Source of the DNA: Methylobacillus flagellatus_A
GTDB lineage: Bacteria > Pseudomonadota > Gammaproteobacteria > Burkholderiales > Methylophilaceae
Assembly (NCBI RefSeq): GCF_031344055.1
Contig: NZ_JADBEN010000008.1
Length of the DNA stretch: 64,000 nucleotides
Direction: 5' to 3' (one strand)
A model generated the notes under the pieces. The model searched no databases and was not told the origin of the DNA. It was given only the letters and a program-made list of their open reading frames with translations. The position numbers and the translations under genes are program-made. Shown here piece by piece: positions 1 through 9,150 of the stretch (the stretch's first letter is position 1; every line of letters begins with the position of its first letter).

Positions 1-4
1 GTTA

Positions 5-121
5 TGTCTGGCGGCCATAGCGAATTGGAACCACCCCTTCCCATCTCGAACAGGGCCGTGAAACGATTCCGCGCCAATGATAGTATGCACCTCGCATGCG
101 AAAGTAGGTCACCGCCAGACT
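5..121 (+). rRNA. rrf: 5S ribosomal RNA
   Basis: A complete 5S rRNA of about 117 nt. The first bases TGTCTGGCGG pair with the closing CCGCCAGAC, and the conserved internal blocks around CCATCTCGAACAG and GCGAAAGTAGGT are present. It is the 3' end of an rRNA operon whose 16S and 23S genes lie before the window. The exact ends are uncertain by a few bases. Confidence 0.95.
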
Positions 122-155
122 TTTATTTAGCATCCAGAGCTCTCTGGATGATGAC

Positions 156-186
156 AAAAGCCCTCTAAAAGAGGGCTTTTGTTTTT
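156..186 (+). terminator. rRNA operon intrinsic terminator
   Basis: A 10-bp perfect stem (156-165 with 171-180) rich in G and C at its centre, followed by a T-rich run. It lies 35 bases after the 5S gene. A second perfect hairpin (131-139 with 142-150) sits between the 5S gene and this terminator and could assist termination or processing. Confidence 0.85.
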
Positions 187-213
187 GTGTTATTAGCGGC
201 TGGTTGCTATAAT
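185..213 (+). promoter_or_regulatory. Sigma-70-type promoter of the rimP-nusA-infB operon
   Basis: TTGTGT (185-190) and TATAAT (208-213) are separated by 17 bases, 64 bases before rimP. The -35 element lies inside the T tract of the preceding terminator, so rRNA termination and operon initiation are packed back to back. Read by eye from consensus only. Confidence 0.6.
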
Positions 214-277
214 AGCGACCATTGGGGATGGGCGTTGAGCCCATTTTTTATTTGTAGAATCAGGCAATAAGGTTTTT

Positions 278-712
278 ATGCAGGATTTAAACGCATTGTT
301 GGAAAAGTCCCTCGACCAGCTTGGATACGAACTGGTCGACATGGAGTTGGCCAATCGCGGAAAATTGATCCGCTTGTTCATCGACAAGCCGGAAGGCATC
401 GATATTGACGACTGCGTGTTGGTGAGCAATCACTTAAGCAACTTATTGGCTGTCGAACACGATATAGATTACGACAGGCTGGAAGTCTCTTCCCCTGGCT
501 TGGATCGGGTATTGAAGAAAGAGTCGGATTTCGTACGGTTCGTGGGCGAGCGAGCCCAAGTGAAATTACGGGTGCCGGTTGAAGGCAGGAAGAATTTTTT
601 AGGCATATTGCGTGGCGTGGATCAGGAGTATCTTGTATTGGAGTGTGAAGGCGTGGAACAACGCGTGCCATTTTCCAATATTGACAAGGCAAGATTGTCC
701 CCTGAGTTCTAA
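278..712 (+). CDS. rimP: Ribosome maturation factor RimP
   Basis: A 144-residue cytoplasmic protein needed for maturation of the 30S ribosomal subunit. Length and sequence fit the RimP family: an N-terminal alpha/beta domain containing the SSPGLDRVL motif (around residues 71-79) and a C-terminal SH3-like beta-barrel. The ATG start has an AAGG element upstream. It is the first gene of the conserved rimP-nusA-infB-rbfA-truB operon and lies 26 bases before nusA, behind a consensus-like promoter at 185-213. Confidence 0.96.
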   Translation: MQDLNALLEKSLDQLGYELVDMELANRGKLIRLFIDKPEGIDIDDCVLVSNHLSNLLAVEHDIDYDRLEVSSPGLDRVLKKESDFVRFVGERAQVKLRVPVEGRKNFLGILRGVDQEYLVLECEGVEQRVPFSNIDKARLSPEF

Positions 713-738
713 ACACCAATTTTTTGGCGGAGATTGAA

Positions 739-2205
739 ATGAGTCGCGAAATATTGTTATTGGTCGATGCATTGGCCCATGAGAAGAATGTGGCTAAAAC
801 CGTTATTTTTACGGCACTGGAGCTGGCTCTGGCCTCTGCTACCAAGAAGCGTTTTACTGAAGATGCCGATGTCCGCGTAGAAATCGACCGCGATAGCGGA
901 GAATATAATTCTTTCCGCCGCTGGCAGGTGGTTGAGGCTGAGGAGCTGGAAAACCCGGATGCGCAGGTTGCCACGGATGATGCACGTGCTGAAGGCCTTG
1001 CTGTCGGCGACTACATCGAAGAGCCTTTGGAGTCGGTGGAATTTGGCCGCATCGGGGCGCAGGCCGCCAAGCAGGTTATCTTGCAAAAGGTGCGCGAAGC
1101 CGAGCGTGAGCAGATCCTGGATGACTTCCTCGCGCGCAAGGAGCATTTGGTGACCGGCGTCATCAAGCGCATGGAGAAGGGCAACGCCATCATCGAAGTG
1201 GGGCGTCTCGAGTCGGTGCTGCCTCGAGAGCAAATGATTCCCAAGGAAAACCTACGCGTTGGCGACCGGGTTCGCGCCTACCTTTCGCGTATCGAGCGCG
1301 GTGGCCGTGGCCCGCAACTGATCCTGTCACGAATAGCCTCCGAGTTTTTGATCAAGTTGTTCGAACTCGAGGTGCCGGAGATTGAAGAGGGATTGCTGGA
1401 AATCAAGTCGGCAGCCCGCGATCCCGGCTTGCGCTCCAAGATCGCGGTGAAGTCGAATGACCAGCGTTTGGATCCTGTCGGCACTTGCGTTGGCATGCGC
1501 GGCTCGCGCGTGCAGGCCGTCACCGGTGAGTTGGCAGGCGAGCGCGTGGATATCGTGTTGTGGTCCATGGATCCCGCCCAGTTCGTTATCAACGCCATGG
1601 CCCCTGCCGAAGTTTCAGGCATTGTGGTGGACGAGGATGCCCATAGCATGGATGTCATCGTCGATGAGGAGCAATTGGCCCAGGCGATCGGGCGCAATGG
1701 CCAGAACGTGCGCCTTGCTTCGGAACTGACCGGGTGGACATTGAATATCCTCACCGAGGAAGAAGCTGCCAAGAAGAACGAAGAAGAGCACAGCAGCATC
1801 CTGCAACTGTTTGTCGAAAAGCTGGATGTGGATGAAGAGGTTGCTGATATCCTGGTGCAAGAAGGATTTAGCACCCTGGAAGAAATCGCCTATGTGCCTT
1901 TGGCTGAAATGAGTGAAATCGAAGCGTTCGACGAAGACACCATCAATGAGCTGCGCAAGCGTGCCCGCGCTGCACTGCTGACCGAGGCGATTGCCAAGGA
2001 AGAGAAAGTGGGTGAGGCATCTGAAGACTTGCTGCGCATGGAAGGAATGGACGAGGCGACCGCACGTACCTTGGCCGGCAAGGGCGTGGCCACGATGGAT
2101 GACCTTGCAGACCTCGCGGTTGATGACCTGGTTGAACTGACCGGAATGGATGTCGAGCGTGCCAAGCAATTGATCATGACTGCGCGTGCCCCTTGGTTTG
2201 CTTGA
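739..2205 (+). CDS. nusA: Transcription termination/antitermination protein NusA
   Basis: A 488-residue RNA polymerase-binding elongation factor acting in pausing, termination and rRNA antitermination. In order: the N-terminal polymerase-binding domain, an S1 domain (about residues 130-200), two KH domains (about 200-345; GMRGSRVQAV and GRNGQNVRLA visible) and two C-terminal acidic helix-hairpin-helix repeats, as in the long proteobacterial form. The frame opens five codons earlier at a TTG (724), but the ATG at 739 follows a GGAG and matches the usual N-terminus, so I chose it. It lies between rimP and infB. Confidence 0.96.
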   Translation: MSREILLLVDALAHEKNVAKTVIFTALELALASATKKRFTEDADVRVEIDRDSGEYNSFRRWQVVEAEELENPDAQVATDDARAEGLAVGDYIEEPLESVEFGRIGAQAAKQVILQKVREAEREQILDDFLARKEHLVTGVIKRMEKGNAIIEVGRLESVLPREQMIPKENLRVGDRVRAYLSRIERGGRGPQLILSRIASEFLIKLFELEVPEIEEGLLEIKSAARDPGLRSKIAVKSNDQRLDPVGTCVGMRGSRVQAVTGELAGERVDIVLWSMDPAQFVINAMAPAEVSGIVVDEDAHSMDVIVDEEQLAQAIGRNGQNVRLASELTGWTLNILTEEEAAKKNEEEHSSILQLFVEKLDVDEEVADILVQEGFSTLEEIAYVPLAEMSEIEAFDEDTINELRKRARAALLTEAIAKEEKVGEASEDLLRMEGMDEATARTLAGKGVATMDDLADLAVDDLVELTGMDVERAKQLIMTARAPWFA

Positions 2206-2280
2206 GGCGTGTATAGATTAGCGTAGCTAAGAAGAAATGCACTGGCTGACAGTGCAAGTGAAAGAGATTGGAGTAACAGA

Positions 2281-4998
2281 ATGGGACAATCGAGCGTAGC
2301 ACAGTTTGCCAGTGAATTAGGGCTGCCGGCTGAACTGCTCCTGGAGCAGTTAAAAGGAGCGGGCGTCAACAAGACTGCATATGAAGACACACTCACAGAG
2401 CAGGATAAAACCTCTTTGCTGGAATATCTGCGCAAGGAACATGGCGCACAAGAGCCTAAGAACAAGATTACGCTGACCCGCAAGCAAGTTACTGAAATCA
2501 AGAAATCGGACAGCAGCGGCAAGGCGCGTACTATCCAGGTGGAAGTACGAAAGAAGCGCGTGCTTGTGCGCCGCGATCCCGCATTGGAGCCGGCGGTTGA
2601 AGAAGAGCCTGTTCAGGAAGCGGTTGCGGATGAATCAATAGTGGAAACTGCGCCGGTTGTCGAACACGTACCTGAGCCAGTGGTTGAGGCGGCGCCAGAG
2701 CCGGAGCCTGTCGTCGTACAGGCTGAAGTGGAGCCAGAGCCGGAACCTGTTGCCGAGGCTGAGCCTGCAGCGGCGGAGACCGCTGCACCTGCAGAGGAAA
2801 AGCCCGCAACAGATGCACGTCCGAAACTGACAGCCAAGGAGCTGCTCGGAGCTGATGAATTGGCTTTGCGCGAGCGCGAAGCGAAGCGCCAGGCTGCGTT
2901 GATGGCAATCCAGGCTGAAGAGTTACGCAAGAAACAGGAACTGGCCCAACGCCGTCAGGAAGAAGCCAAGCGTGCTGCCGAGGCTGCCGCGAGCAAGCTG
3001 TCTGAAGGCACATTGCATAAACCTGCGGTCAAGGAAGCTCCCAAGCCTGAAGACAAGAATGCCAAGAAGACTGGCAAGAGCGGTGCCAAGGACTGGAATG
3101 ATAGCGACGGCAAGAAGCGTGGCGGCGTAAAAGCCCGTGGCGATGCAGGCGCTGCTGGCCAGGGCTGGCGCGCCAAGGGCGGCAAGTCCAAATCCAAGGG
3201 CAATGAAAACCAGCAGCATGCATTCACGGCGCCGACAGAGCCGATCGTGCATGACGTATTGGTCCCGGAAACCATTACCGTGGGCGATCTTGCCCACAAG
3301 ATGGCGGTCAAGGCCAGCGAAGTCATCAAGACCCTGATGAAGATGGGCATGATGGTGACGATCAACCAGGTGCTCGACCAGGAAACCGCGATCATTATCG
3401 TGGAAGAGATGGGCCATAATGCCAAGGCTGCCGCTTCCAACGATCCGGAAGCCTTCCTCGATGAAGCAGAACATGCAGAAGCGACGCAAGAGCCGCGTCC
3501 ACCAGTGGTGACGGTCATGGGTCACGTCGACCACGGCAAGACCTCGCTGCTGGACTATATCCGTCGCAGCCGTGTGGCTTCTGGCGAAGCCGGCGGCATT
3601 ACACAGCACATTGGCGCTTATCATGTGGAAACGCCGCGCGGCATGGTGACTTTCCTCGATACTCCAGGCCACGAAGCGTTTACTGCGATGCGTGCGCGTG
3701 GCGCCAAGGCAACCGACGTGGTGATCCTGGTGGTGGCGGCGGATGACGGCGTGATGCCGCAAACCATTGAAGCGGTGCACCATGCCAAGGCAGCGAATGT
3801 GCCGCTGGTCGTGGCGGTGAACAAAATTGATAAATCCGAAGCCAATCCTGAGCGTGTGAAGCAGGAGCTGGTCACGCATGAAGTGGTGCCGGAAGACTGG
3901 GGCGGCGACACCATGTTCGTCGAAGTGTCTGCAAAGACCGGCATCGGTATCGACAACCTGCTGGAAGCCGTACTGCTGCAGGCCGAAGTGCTTGAGCTCA
4001 AGGCGCCTAAGAACGTCCCGGCCAAGGGCCTGGTGATCGAAGGCCGGCTGGACAAGGGCCGCGGCCCGGTATCGACGATCCTGGTGCAGTCCGGCACATT
4101 GCAGCGCGGCGACATGATCCTGGCCGGTACCGCCTACGGCCGCGTCCGCGCCATGCTGGATGAATCCGGCCGGGATGTGAAAGAAGCTGGCCCTTCCATT
4201 CCAGTGGAAATTCTCGGCCTCTCCGATGTGCCGAGCGCCGGTGAAGAAGTCATTGTGCTCAATGATGAGCGCAAGGCGCGTGAAATCGCCCTGTTCCGTC
4301 AAGGCAAGTTCCGCGACGTGAAGCTGGCCAAGCAACAAGCCGCCAAGCTGGAAAGCATGTTCGAGCAAATGGGCGAGGGCGAGGTCAAGGTATTGCCATT
4401 GATCATCAAGTCCGATGTGCAGGGTTCTTACGAGGCGCTGGCTACGTCGCTGCAGAAGTTGTCCACCGATGAGGTCAGGGTCAACATCATTCATACCGGC
4501 GTGGGCGCCATCAGCGAGTCCGACGTCAACCTGGCGGCTGCGTCCAAGGCCGTGTTGATCGGCTTCAACGTGCGCGCCGACGCAGGCGCGCGCAAGCTGA
4601 TCGAAAGCTCCGGCGTTGACGTGCGCTACTACAACATCATCTACGAGGCTGTGGATGAAGTGAAGGCGGCACTGGGCGGTATGTTGTCGCCAGAGCAGAA
4701 GGAAAACGTCATCGGCACCGTGGAAATCCGCGAAGTATTCCGCATTTCCAAGGTGGGCGCGGTTGCAGGTTGCTACGTGCAGGATGGCGTGGTGCGCCGT
4801 AACTCCAAGATCCGCCTGATCCGCGACAATGTGGTGATCCATACCGGCGAGCTGGATTCGCTCAAGCGCTTCAAGGACGACGTCAAGGAAGTGAAGTCGA
4901 ACTTCGAGTGCGGTCTTTCCCTGAAGAACTACAACGAAATTGAAGTGGGCGATATCCTGGAAGTATTCGAAGTTGTGGAAGTCGCCCGGACCCTGTAA
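2281..4998 (+). CDS. infB: Translation initiation factor IF-2
   Basis: A 905-residue GTPase that places initiator fMet-tRNA on the 30S subunit and promotes subunit joining. An IF2 N-terminal domain is followed by a long Pro/Glu/Ala- and Lys-rich linker (about residues 100-310) and a second IF2_N domain. The G domain then follows, with GHVDHGKT (about 412), DTPGHEAF (about 460), NKID (about 514) and a SAK motif (about 549), and domains II-IV close the protein. Length is usual for betaproteobacteria. A GGAG lies before the ATG start. rbfA begins two bases after its stop, so the two are cotranslated. Confidence 0.97.
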   Translation: MGQSSVAQFASELGLPAELLLEQLKGAGVNKTAYEDTLTEQDKTSLLEYLRKEHGAQEPKNKITLTRKQVTEIKKSDSSGKARTIQVEVRKKRVLVRRDPALEPAVEEEPVQEAVADESIVETAPVVEHVPEPVVEAAPEPEPVVVQAEVEPEPEPVAEAEPAAAETAAPAEEKPATDARPKLTAKELLGADELALREREAKRQAALMAIQAEELRKKQELAQRRQEEAKRAAEAAASKLSEGTLHKPAVKEAPKPEDKNAKKTGKSGAKDWNDSDGKKRGGVKARGDAGAAGQGWRAKGGKSKSKGNENQQHAFTAPTEPIVHDVLVPETITVGDLAHKMAVKASEVIKTLMKMGMMVTINQVLDQETAIIIVEEMGHNAKAAASNDPEAFLDEAEHAEATQEPRPPVVTVMGHVDHGKTSLLDYIRRSRVASGEAGGITQHIGAYHVETPRGMVTFLDTPGHEAFTAMRARGAKATDVVILVVAADDGVMPQTIEAVHHAKAANVPLVVAVNKIDKSEANPERVKQELVTHEVVPEDWGGDTMFVEVSAKTGIGIDNLLEAVLLQAEVLELKAPKNVPAKGLVIEGRLDKGRGPVSTILVQSGTLQRGDMILAGTAYGRVRAMLDESGRDVKEAGPSIPVEILGLSDVPSAGEEVIVLNDERKAREIALFRQGKFRDVKLAKQQAAKLESMFEQMGEGEVKVLPLIIKSDVQGSYEALATSLQKLSTDEVRVNIIHTGVGAISESDVNLAAASKAVLIGFNVRADAGARKLIESSGVDVRYYNIIYEAVDEVKAALGGMLSPEQKENVIGTVEIREVFRISKVGAVAGCYVQDGVVRRNSKIRLIRDNVVIHTGELDSLKRFKDDVKEVKSNFECGLSLKNYNEIEVGDILEVFEVVEVARTL

Positions 4999-5000
4999 GC

Positions 5001-5375
5001 ATGGCTAAGGAATTTTCCAGAAGTGACCGTGTTGCCGAGCAGATTCAGCGTGAACTCGCTGATCTGCTGCAATTCGAGGTGAAGGACCCCAGGGTTTCTT
5101 CCATGGTGACTGTGACCGAAGTCGAGATCAGCGGCGACATGGCGCATGCCAAGATCTATTACACCGCGCCGCAAGGTACGCCTGAGCTGCAGAAAGGCCT
5201 GGAAAAGACGGCTGGCTTCCTGCGCAGCCAGCTTGCCAAGCGTTTGCTGTTGAGGACCGTGCCGCAACTGCATTTCAGTTACGATGCCTCGATCGACCGC
5301 GGCATGCACATCGCCAAGCTGATCGACGAGGTATTGCCTCCCTCCGCGCCTGACCAAGACGACGAGTCTGCCTGA
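5001..5375 (+). CDS. rbfA: Ribosome-binding factor A
   Basis: A 124-residue KH-like RNA-binding protein that acts in late 30S assembly and 16S rRNA 5'-end maturation, and supports cold adaptation. The opening SRSDRVAEQIQRELADLL, the DPRVSSMVTVTEVEIS stretch and the conserved FSYDASIDRG near the end are typical of the family. It follows infB by two bases and precedes truB by eleven, so it belongs to the same operon. No oddities were seen. Confidence 0.96.
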   Translation: MAKEFSRSDRVAEQIQRELADLLQFEVKDPRVSSMVTVTEVEISGDMAHAKIYYTAPQGTPELQKGLEKTAGFLRSQLAKRLLLRTVPQLHFSYDASIDRGMHIAKLIDEVLPPSAPDQDDESA

Positions 5376-5386
5376 GTAAAGCGGTT

Positions 5387-6295
5387 GTGCAACAATTCAG
5401 GCGAATCAAGCGCAATATCGATGGCGTGCTATTGCTGGACAAGCCATTAGGTATTTCATCCAACCAGGCCTTGCAGATCGTCAAGCGGCTTTACCAAGCT
5501 GCCAAGGCTGGCCATACCGGCAGCCTTGACCCCTTGGCAAGCGGCTTGTTGCCGATCTGCCTGGGCGAGGCCACCAAGTTTTCCCATTTCTTATTGGACG
5601 CTGATAAAAGCTACCGCGCATTGGTGACGCTGGGCAGTACAACCACGACAGGCGATGCCGAGGGCGAGGTGCTGGAGCGATTGCCGGTCACTACGACGGC
5701 CGCCGAGTTGGAAGCCGCCCTAGGCAAGATGGTGGGCGATATCCTTCAGGTGCCTCCCATGTATTCCGCATTGAAACATGGCGGAAAAGCGCTTTATGAA
5801 TATGCCCGGGATGGCGTGGAGATTGCGCGGGAGCCTAGACCGGTTACGATTCATGACATTAAGCTCGAGCGGTTTGATGGCAAGCAGTTTGAAATGGTGG
5901 TGTCATGCAGCAAAGGTACCTACATACGGACGCTGGCAGAGGATATTGGCAAGTTGCTGGGCTGTGGGGCCCATCTTGGCGGTTTGCGGCGACTGGCGAC
6001 CGCCCATTTTTACCTGCAGGATGCGGTCACGATCGAGCAGCTCGAGCAGATGTCGCTGGAACAGCGCGACGCCACCCTGCTGGGAGCGGATGCTGCGATT
6101 GAGGATTTACCCCAAGTCACTATTGATGCCGATAGTGCTTTTTATCTATTGCGCGGCCAGGAAGTGTGGAAGTCAGGTGTAAGAATCGAAGGATTGTTCA
6201 GGCTTTACTCCGAGCAGGGCGTTTTCCTAGGCATTGGCGAACAGACCTCCCGGGGCTCCATTGCCCCCAAGCGCTTGCTGCGCCAGGCAGGTTGA
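5387..6295 (+). CDS. truB: tRNA pseudouridine(55) synthase TruB
   Basis: A 302-residue enzyme that converts U55 of tRNA to pseudouridine. The family opening DGVLLLDKPLGISSN, the catalytic GHTGSLDPLASGLLP segment (catalytic Asp in SLDP, near residue 47) and a C-terminal TruB/PUA-like region are visible. The GTG start at 5387 is the earliest reasonable codon and gives a normal-length N-terminus. It is the last gene of the operon; a separate promoter for rpsO follows in the 216-base gap. Confidence 0.95.
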   Translation: MQQFRRIKRNIDGVLLLDKPLGISSNQALQIVKRLYQAAKAGHTGSLDPLASGLLPICLGEATKFSHFLLDADKSYRALVTLGSTTTTGDAEGEVLERLPVTTTAAELEAALGKMVGDILQVPPMYSALKHGGKALYEYARDGVEIAREPRPVTIHDIKLERFDGKQFEMVVSCSKGTYIRTLAEDIGKLLGCGAHLGGLRRLATAHFYLQDAVTIEQLEQMSLEQRDATLLGADAAIEDLPQVTIDADSAFYLLRGQEVWKSGVRIEGLFRLYSEQGVFLGIGEQTSRGSIAPKRLLRQAG

Positions 6296-6390
6296 TCGAT
6301 AACGATTGATTGATTCGCCTTGTAGTAGCGAATGAAAGCTTGGCATTTTTAAGAGGCGGTAAGCGGAAAATCGCCCTAGTACTGCTTCAT

Positions 6391-6419
6391 TGAACTCATA
6401 TTGAAATAGCGTTATAATA
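6391..6419 (+). promoter_or_regulatory. Strong sigma-70-type promoter for rpsO
   Basis: TTGAAC (6391-6396), a 17-base spacer and a perfect TATAAT (6414-6419) lie about 95 bases before rpsO. The resulting leader of about 85 bases would give room for the S15 autoregulatory site known in other bacteria; I cannot confirm such a structure by eye. Confidence 0.7.
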
Positions 6420-6511
6420 TGGAGTTGATTGTAAATGAATGCTCTAGCGGGATTGATGTAGCCTGCATTTGCATTGACGCAAAACACATCTCACAACATT
6501 AGGATTAAGTT

Positions 6512-6781
6512 ATGGCAATTACAGTTCAAGAAACAGCAAAGATTGTTGCTGATTTCCAACAAGCTCCAAACGATACAGGCAGCCCGGAAGTTCAAGTCGC
6601 GCTTCTGAGCGCCCGTATTACTTATTTAACCGAGCATTTCAAAAGCAATGCCAAGGATCACCACTCCCGTCGTGGTCTGCTGAAGCTGGTAAGTCAGCGC
6701 CGCAAGCTGCTGGACTATCTCAAGCGCAAGAATGCCGACCGCTATCGTACATTGATCGAACGCTTGGGTCTGCGTAAGTAA
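6512..6781 (+). CDS. rpsO: 30S ribosomal protein S15
   Basis: An 89-residue 16S rRNA-binding primary assembly protein of the small subunit platform. Full length with the family motifs DTGSPEVQVALLSARI, HHSRRGLLKLVSQRRKLLDYL and the closing RY..LIERLGLRK. Its own promoter lies at 6391-6419 and a hairpin with a T run lies between it and pnp, the usual rpsO-pnp arrangement in proteobacteria. Confidence 0.97.
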   Translation: MAITVQETAKIVADFQQAPNDTGSPEVQVALLSARITYLTEHFKSNAKDHHSRRGLLKLVSQRRKLLDYLKRKNADRYRTLIERLGLRK

Positions 6782-6807
6782 TCATCGCGCACTTGTGAAT
6801 TCATAGG

Positions 6808-6857
6808 ATAAGCCGAAAGCAAAGCGGAGACGCAATGCTTGTCGGCTTATTTTTTTA
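6808..6857 (+). terminator. Intrinsic terminator/processing hairpin between rpsO and pnp
   Basis: The outer stem is ATAAGCCGA (6808-6816) with TCGGCTTAT (6842-6850), with further inner pairing (AAGC with GCTT, GCG with CGC), followed by seven T residues. Pnp begins 16 bases after it, so some transcription must read through or pnp has its own start. In enterobacteria the comparable hairpin is an RNase III processing site. Confidence 0.8.
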
Positions 6858-6872
6858 TAAAGGACAAATATT

Positions 6873-8999
6873 GTGACGGCAATCAAGAAAACGATTACCT
6901 ATGGTCAGCATGAGCTGACACTTGAAACCGGAGAAATCGCACGTCAGGCGGATGGTGCCGTGATGGTCAGCTATGGCGACACCGTAGTTCTGGTGAGCGT
7001 GGTTGGCAAGCGTGAAGTGAAGGCTGGCCAGGATTTCTTCCCACTGACCGTGGATTATCAGGAAAAAACCTATGCTGCCGGCAAAATCCCTGGCGGCTTC
7101 TTCAAGCGTGAAGGCCGTCCTTCCGAAAAGGAAACCCTGACTTCCCGCCTGATCGACCGCCCGTTGCGCCCGCTGTTCCCTGAAGCCTTCTATAACGAAG
7201 TGCAAGTGGTGGCGACAGTCATGTCTTCCGACCCCGAAATCGATGCCGATATTCCAGCGATCATTGGCGCATCCGCAGCACTGGCCATTTCCGGGATTCC
7301 ATTCTATGGCCCGATTGGCGCAGCACGCGTTGGGTACATCAATGGCGAGTATGTCCTCAACCCGACCGCTTCCCAGCTCAAGGAAACTGCGCTTGACCTG
7401 GTAGTGGCAGCGACTGACAGCGCCGTATTGATGGTGGAGTCCGAAGCCAAGGAACTTCCTGAAGATGTCATGCTGGGTTCCGTGGTCTACGGCCATGAAC
7501 AAATGCAGGCTGTGATCAATGTGATCAATGAACTGGCTGCCGAAGTCGGCAAGGAGCCTTGGGACTGGGCGCCTCCAGAACCGAATACCGAGCTGATCTC
7601 CAAGGTCGAAGCGCTGGCTGGCGCTGATATCAACGAAGCGTACAAAATCAAGTCCAAGGGCGCCCGCTCCAGCAAGCTGGATGAAATCAAGAATCGCGTA
7701 TTGGGCGAATTGATCACGGAAGAGACTTCCACTGCCGAAGCCAACGAAATCAAGGGCGCGCTGTTCAACCTGGAAGCCAAGGTAGTGCGTACCCAGATCC
7801 TGAATGGCGAGCCGCGTATCGATGGCCGCGATACACGCACTGTGCGCCCCATCAGCATCCGTACCGGCGTATTGCCGCGCACCCATGGTTCCGCACTGTT
7901 CACGCGTGGTGAAACCCAGGCATTGGTAGTGGCAACGCTGGGTACTGGCCGTGACGAGCAAATCATCGACGCGCTGCAGGGCGAATATGCAGACCGCTTT
8001 ATGTTGCACTACAACATGCCTCCTTACGCTACAGGCGAAACTGGCCGCGTCGGTACGCCTAAGCGCCGTGAAATCGGCCATGGCCGCTTGGCCAAGCGTG
8101 CGCTGCTGGCAGTGCTGCCAAGTCAGGAAGAGTTTGGCTATACCATCCGCGTCGTTTCTGAAATCACCGAATCCAACGGTTCCAGCTCCATGGCTTCTGT
8201 CTGTGGCGGCTGCCTGTCCTTGCTGGACGCCGGTGTGCCTTTGAAAGCCCAGGTGGCTGGCATTGCGATGGGCCTGATCAAGGAAGGCAACCGCGTTGCC
8301 GTATTGACCGACATCCTGGGCGATGAAGATCATTTGGGCGACATGGACTTCAAGGTGGCTGGTACCGAGTCCGGCATCACTGCGCTGCAGATGGATATCA
8401 AGATCACCGGCATCACTGCGGAAATCATGCGTGTCGCCTTGTCGCAAGCCAAAGAAGGCCGCCTGCATATCCTCGGCCTGATGAAGGAAGCCGTTGGCGA
8501 GAAGCCTCAGGAGCTCTCCGCATTCGCGCCACGCATCATCACCATGAAGATTAATCCTGAGAAGATTCGCGATGTGATCGGCAAGGGCGGCGCAGTGATT
8601 CGCGCATTGACCGAAGAAACCGGCACGACTATCGACATCGAGGAAGACGGCACCATCAAGATCGGCTGCATCAGTGCGGAAGCCGGCGAAGAGGCCAAGA
8701 GGCGTATCGAAGTGATTACTGCCGAGGTGGAAGTAGGCCAAGTCTATGACGGCACCGTCCTCAAGCTGCTGGATTTCGGCGCGATTGTTTCCTTGCTGCC
8801 GGGCAAGGATGGCCTGTTGCATATCTCCCAGATCGCACACCAGCGTGTGAATGCCGTGGCTGACTTCCTCAAGGAAGGCCAAGTAGTCAAGGTCAAGGTG
8901 CTGGAAGTGGACGACAAGGGTCGTGTGCGCCTGAGTGCCAAGGCATTGATCGAGGCGCCTGCTGCGGAAGACTCGGCAACAGTGGCTGACCAACAGTAA
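6873..8999 (+). CDS. pnp: Polyribonucleotide nucleotidyltransferase (PNPase)
   Basis: A 708-residue phosphorolytic 3'-5' exoribonuclease, a core component of RNA decay. Two RNase PH domains (about residues 1-220 and 310-540) flank the helical PNPase domain, followed by a KH domain (GKGGAVIRALTEET near 570) and an S1 domain (about 620-690). The second RNase PH domain has the usual FTRGETQALV and catalytic-region residues. The GTG start at 6873 matches the family N-terminus. A strong terminator follows at 9019-9050. Confidence 0.97.
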   Translation: MTAIKKTITYGQHELTLETGEIARQADGAVMVSYGDTVVLVSVVGKREVKAGQDFFPLTVDYQEKTYAAGKIPGGFFKREGRPSEKETLTSRLIDRPLRPLFPEAFYNEVQVVATVMSSDPEIDADIPAIIGASAALAISGIPFYGPIGAARVGYINGEYVLNPTASQLKETALDLVVAATDSAVLMVESEAKELPEDVMLGSVVYGHEQMQAVINVINELAAEVGKEPWDWAPPEPNTELISKVEALAGADINEAYKIKSKGARSSKLDEIKNRVLGELITEETSTAEANEIKGALFNLEAKVVRTQILNGEPRIDGRDTRTVRPISIRTGVLPRTHGSALFTRGETQALVVATLGTGRDEQIIDALQGEYADRFMLHYNMPPYATGETGRVGTPKRREIGHGRLAKRALLAVLPSQEEFGYTIRVVSEITESNGSSSMASVCGGCLSLLDAGVPLKAQVAGIAMGLIKEGNRVAVLTDILGDEDHLGDMDFKVAGTESGITALQMDIKITGITAEIMRVALSQAKEGRLHILGLMKEAVGEKPQELSAFAPRIITMKINPEKIRDVIGKGGAVIRALTEETGTTIDIEEDGTIKIGCISAEAGEEAKRRIEVITAEVEVGQVYDGTVLKLLDFGAIVSLLPGKDGLLHISQIAHQRVNAVADFLKEGQVVKVKVLEVDDKGRVRLSAKALIEAPAAEDSATVADQQ

Positions 9000-9018
9000 T
9001 CAGTTGCATTAGCTCAAT

Positions 9019-9050
9019 AAAAAGGCCGGTTTCAAACCGGCCTTTTTATT
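9019..9050 (+). terminator. Intrinsic terminator after pnp
   Basis: A 12-bp near-perfect stem AAAAAGGCCGGT/ACCGGCCTTTTT with a short TTCAA loop and T run, 19 bases after the pnp stop. Confidence 0.9.
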
Positions 9051-9110
9051 TGGGATTTCAAAACAAAAACAATGTGTGATCTAGTGCGGGAAAATCAGGA
9101 CGCGATAAAT

Positions 9111-9132
9111 CCGTCACATTGGAATGTGACGG
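9111..9132 (-). terminator. Palindromic hairpin after dksA
   Basis: A perfect 10-bp stem (9111-9120 with 9123-9132) and a two-base loop, 18 bases after the dksA stop when read on the minus strand. The following sequence is only weakly T-rich, so it may be a terminator or simply an RNA-stabilising hairpin. Confidence 0.5.
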
Positions 9133-9150
9133 ATGTCGATACAGAATGAA

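Noticed and set aside
2923..4842. A 639-codon open frame antisense to infB
   Set aside because: It mirrors the well-conserved IF-2 frame; the product is His-rich low-complexity with no motif, a typical shadow of GC-rich coding DNA.
6855..8993. A 712-codon open frame antisense to pnp
   Set aside because: Same reason; it spans exactly the conserved PNPase gene and has no family features.
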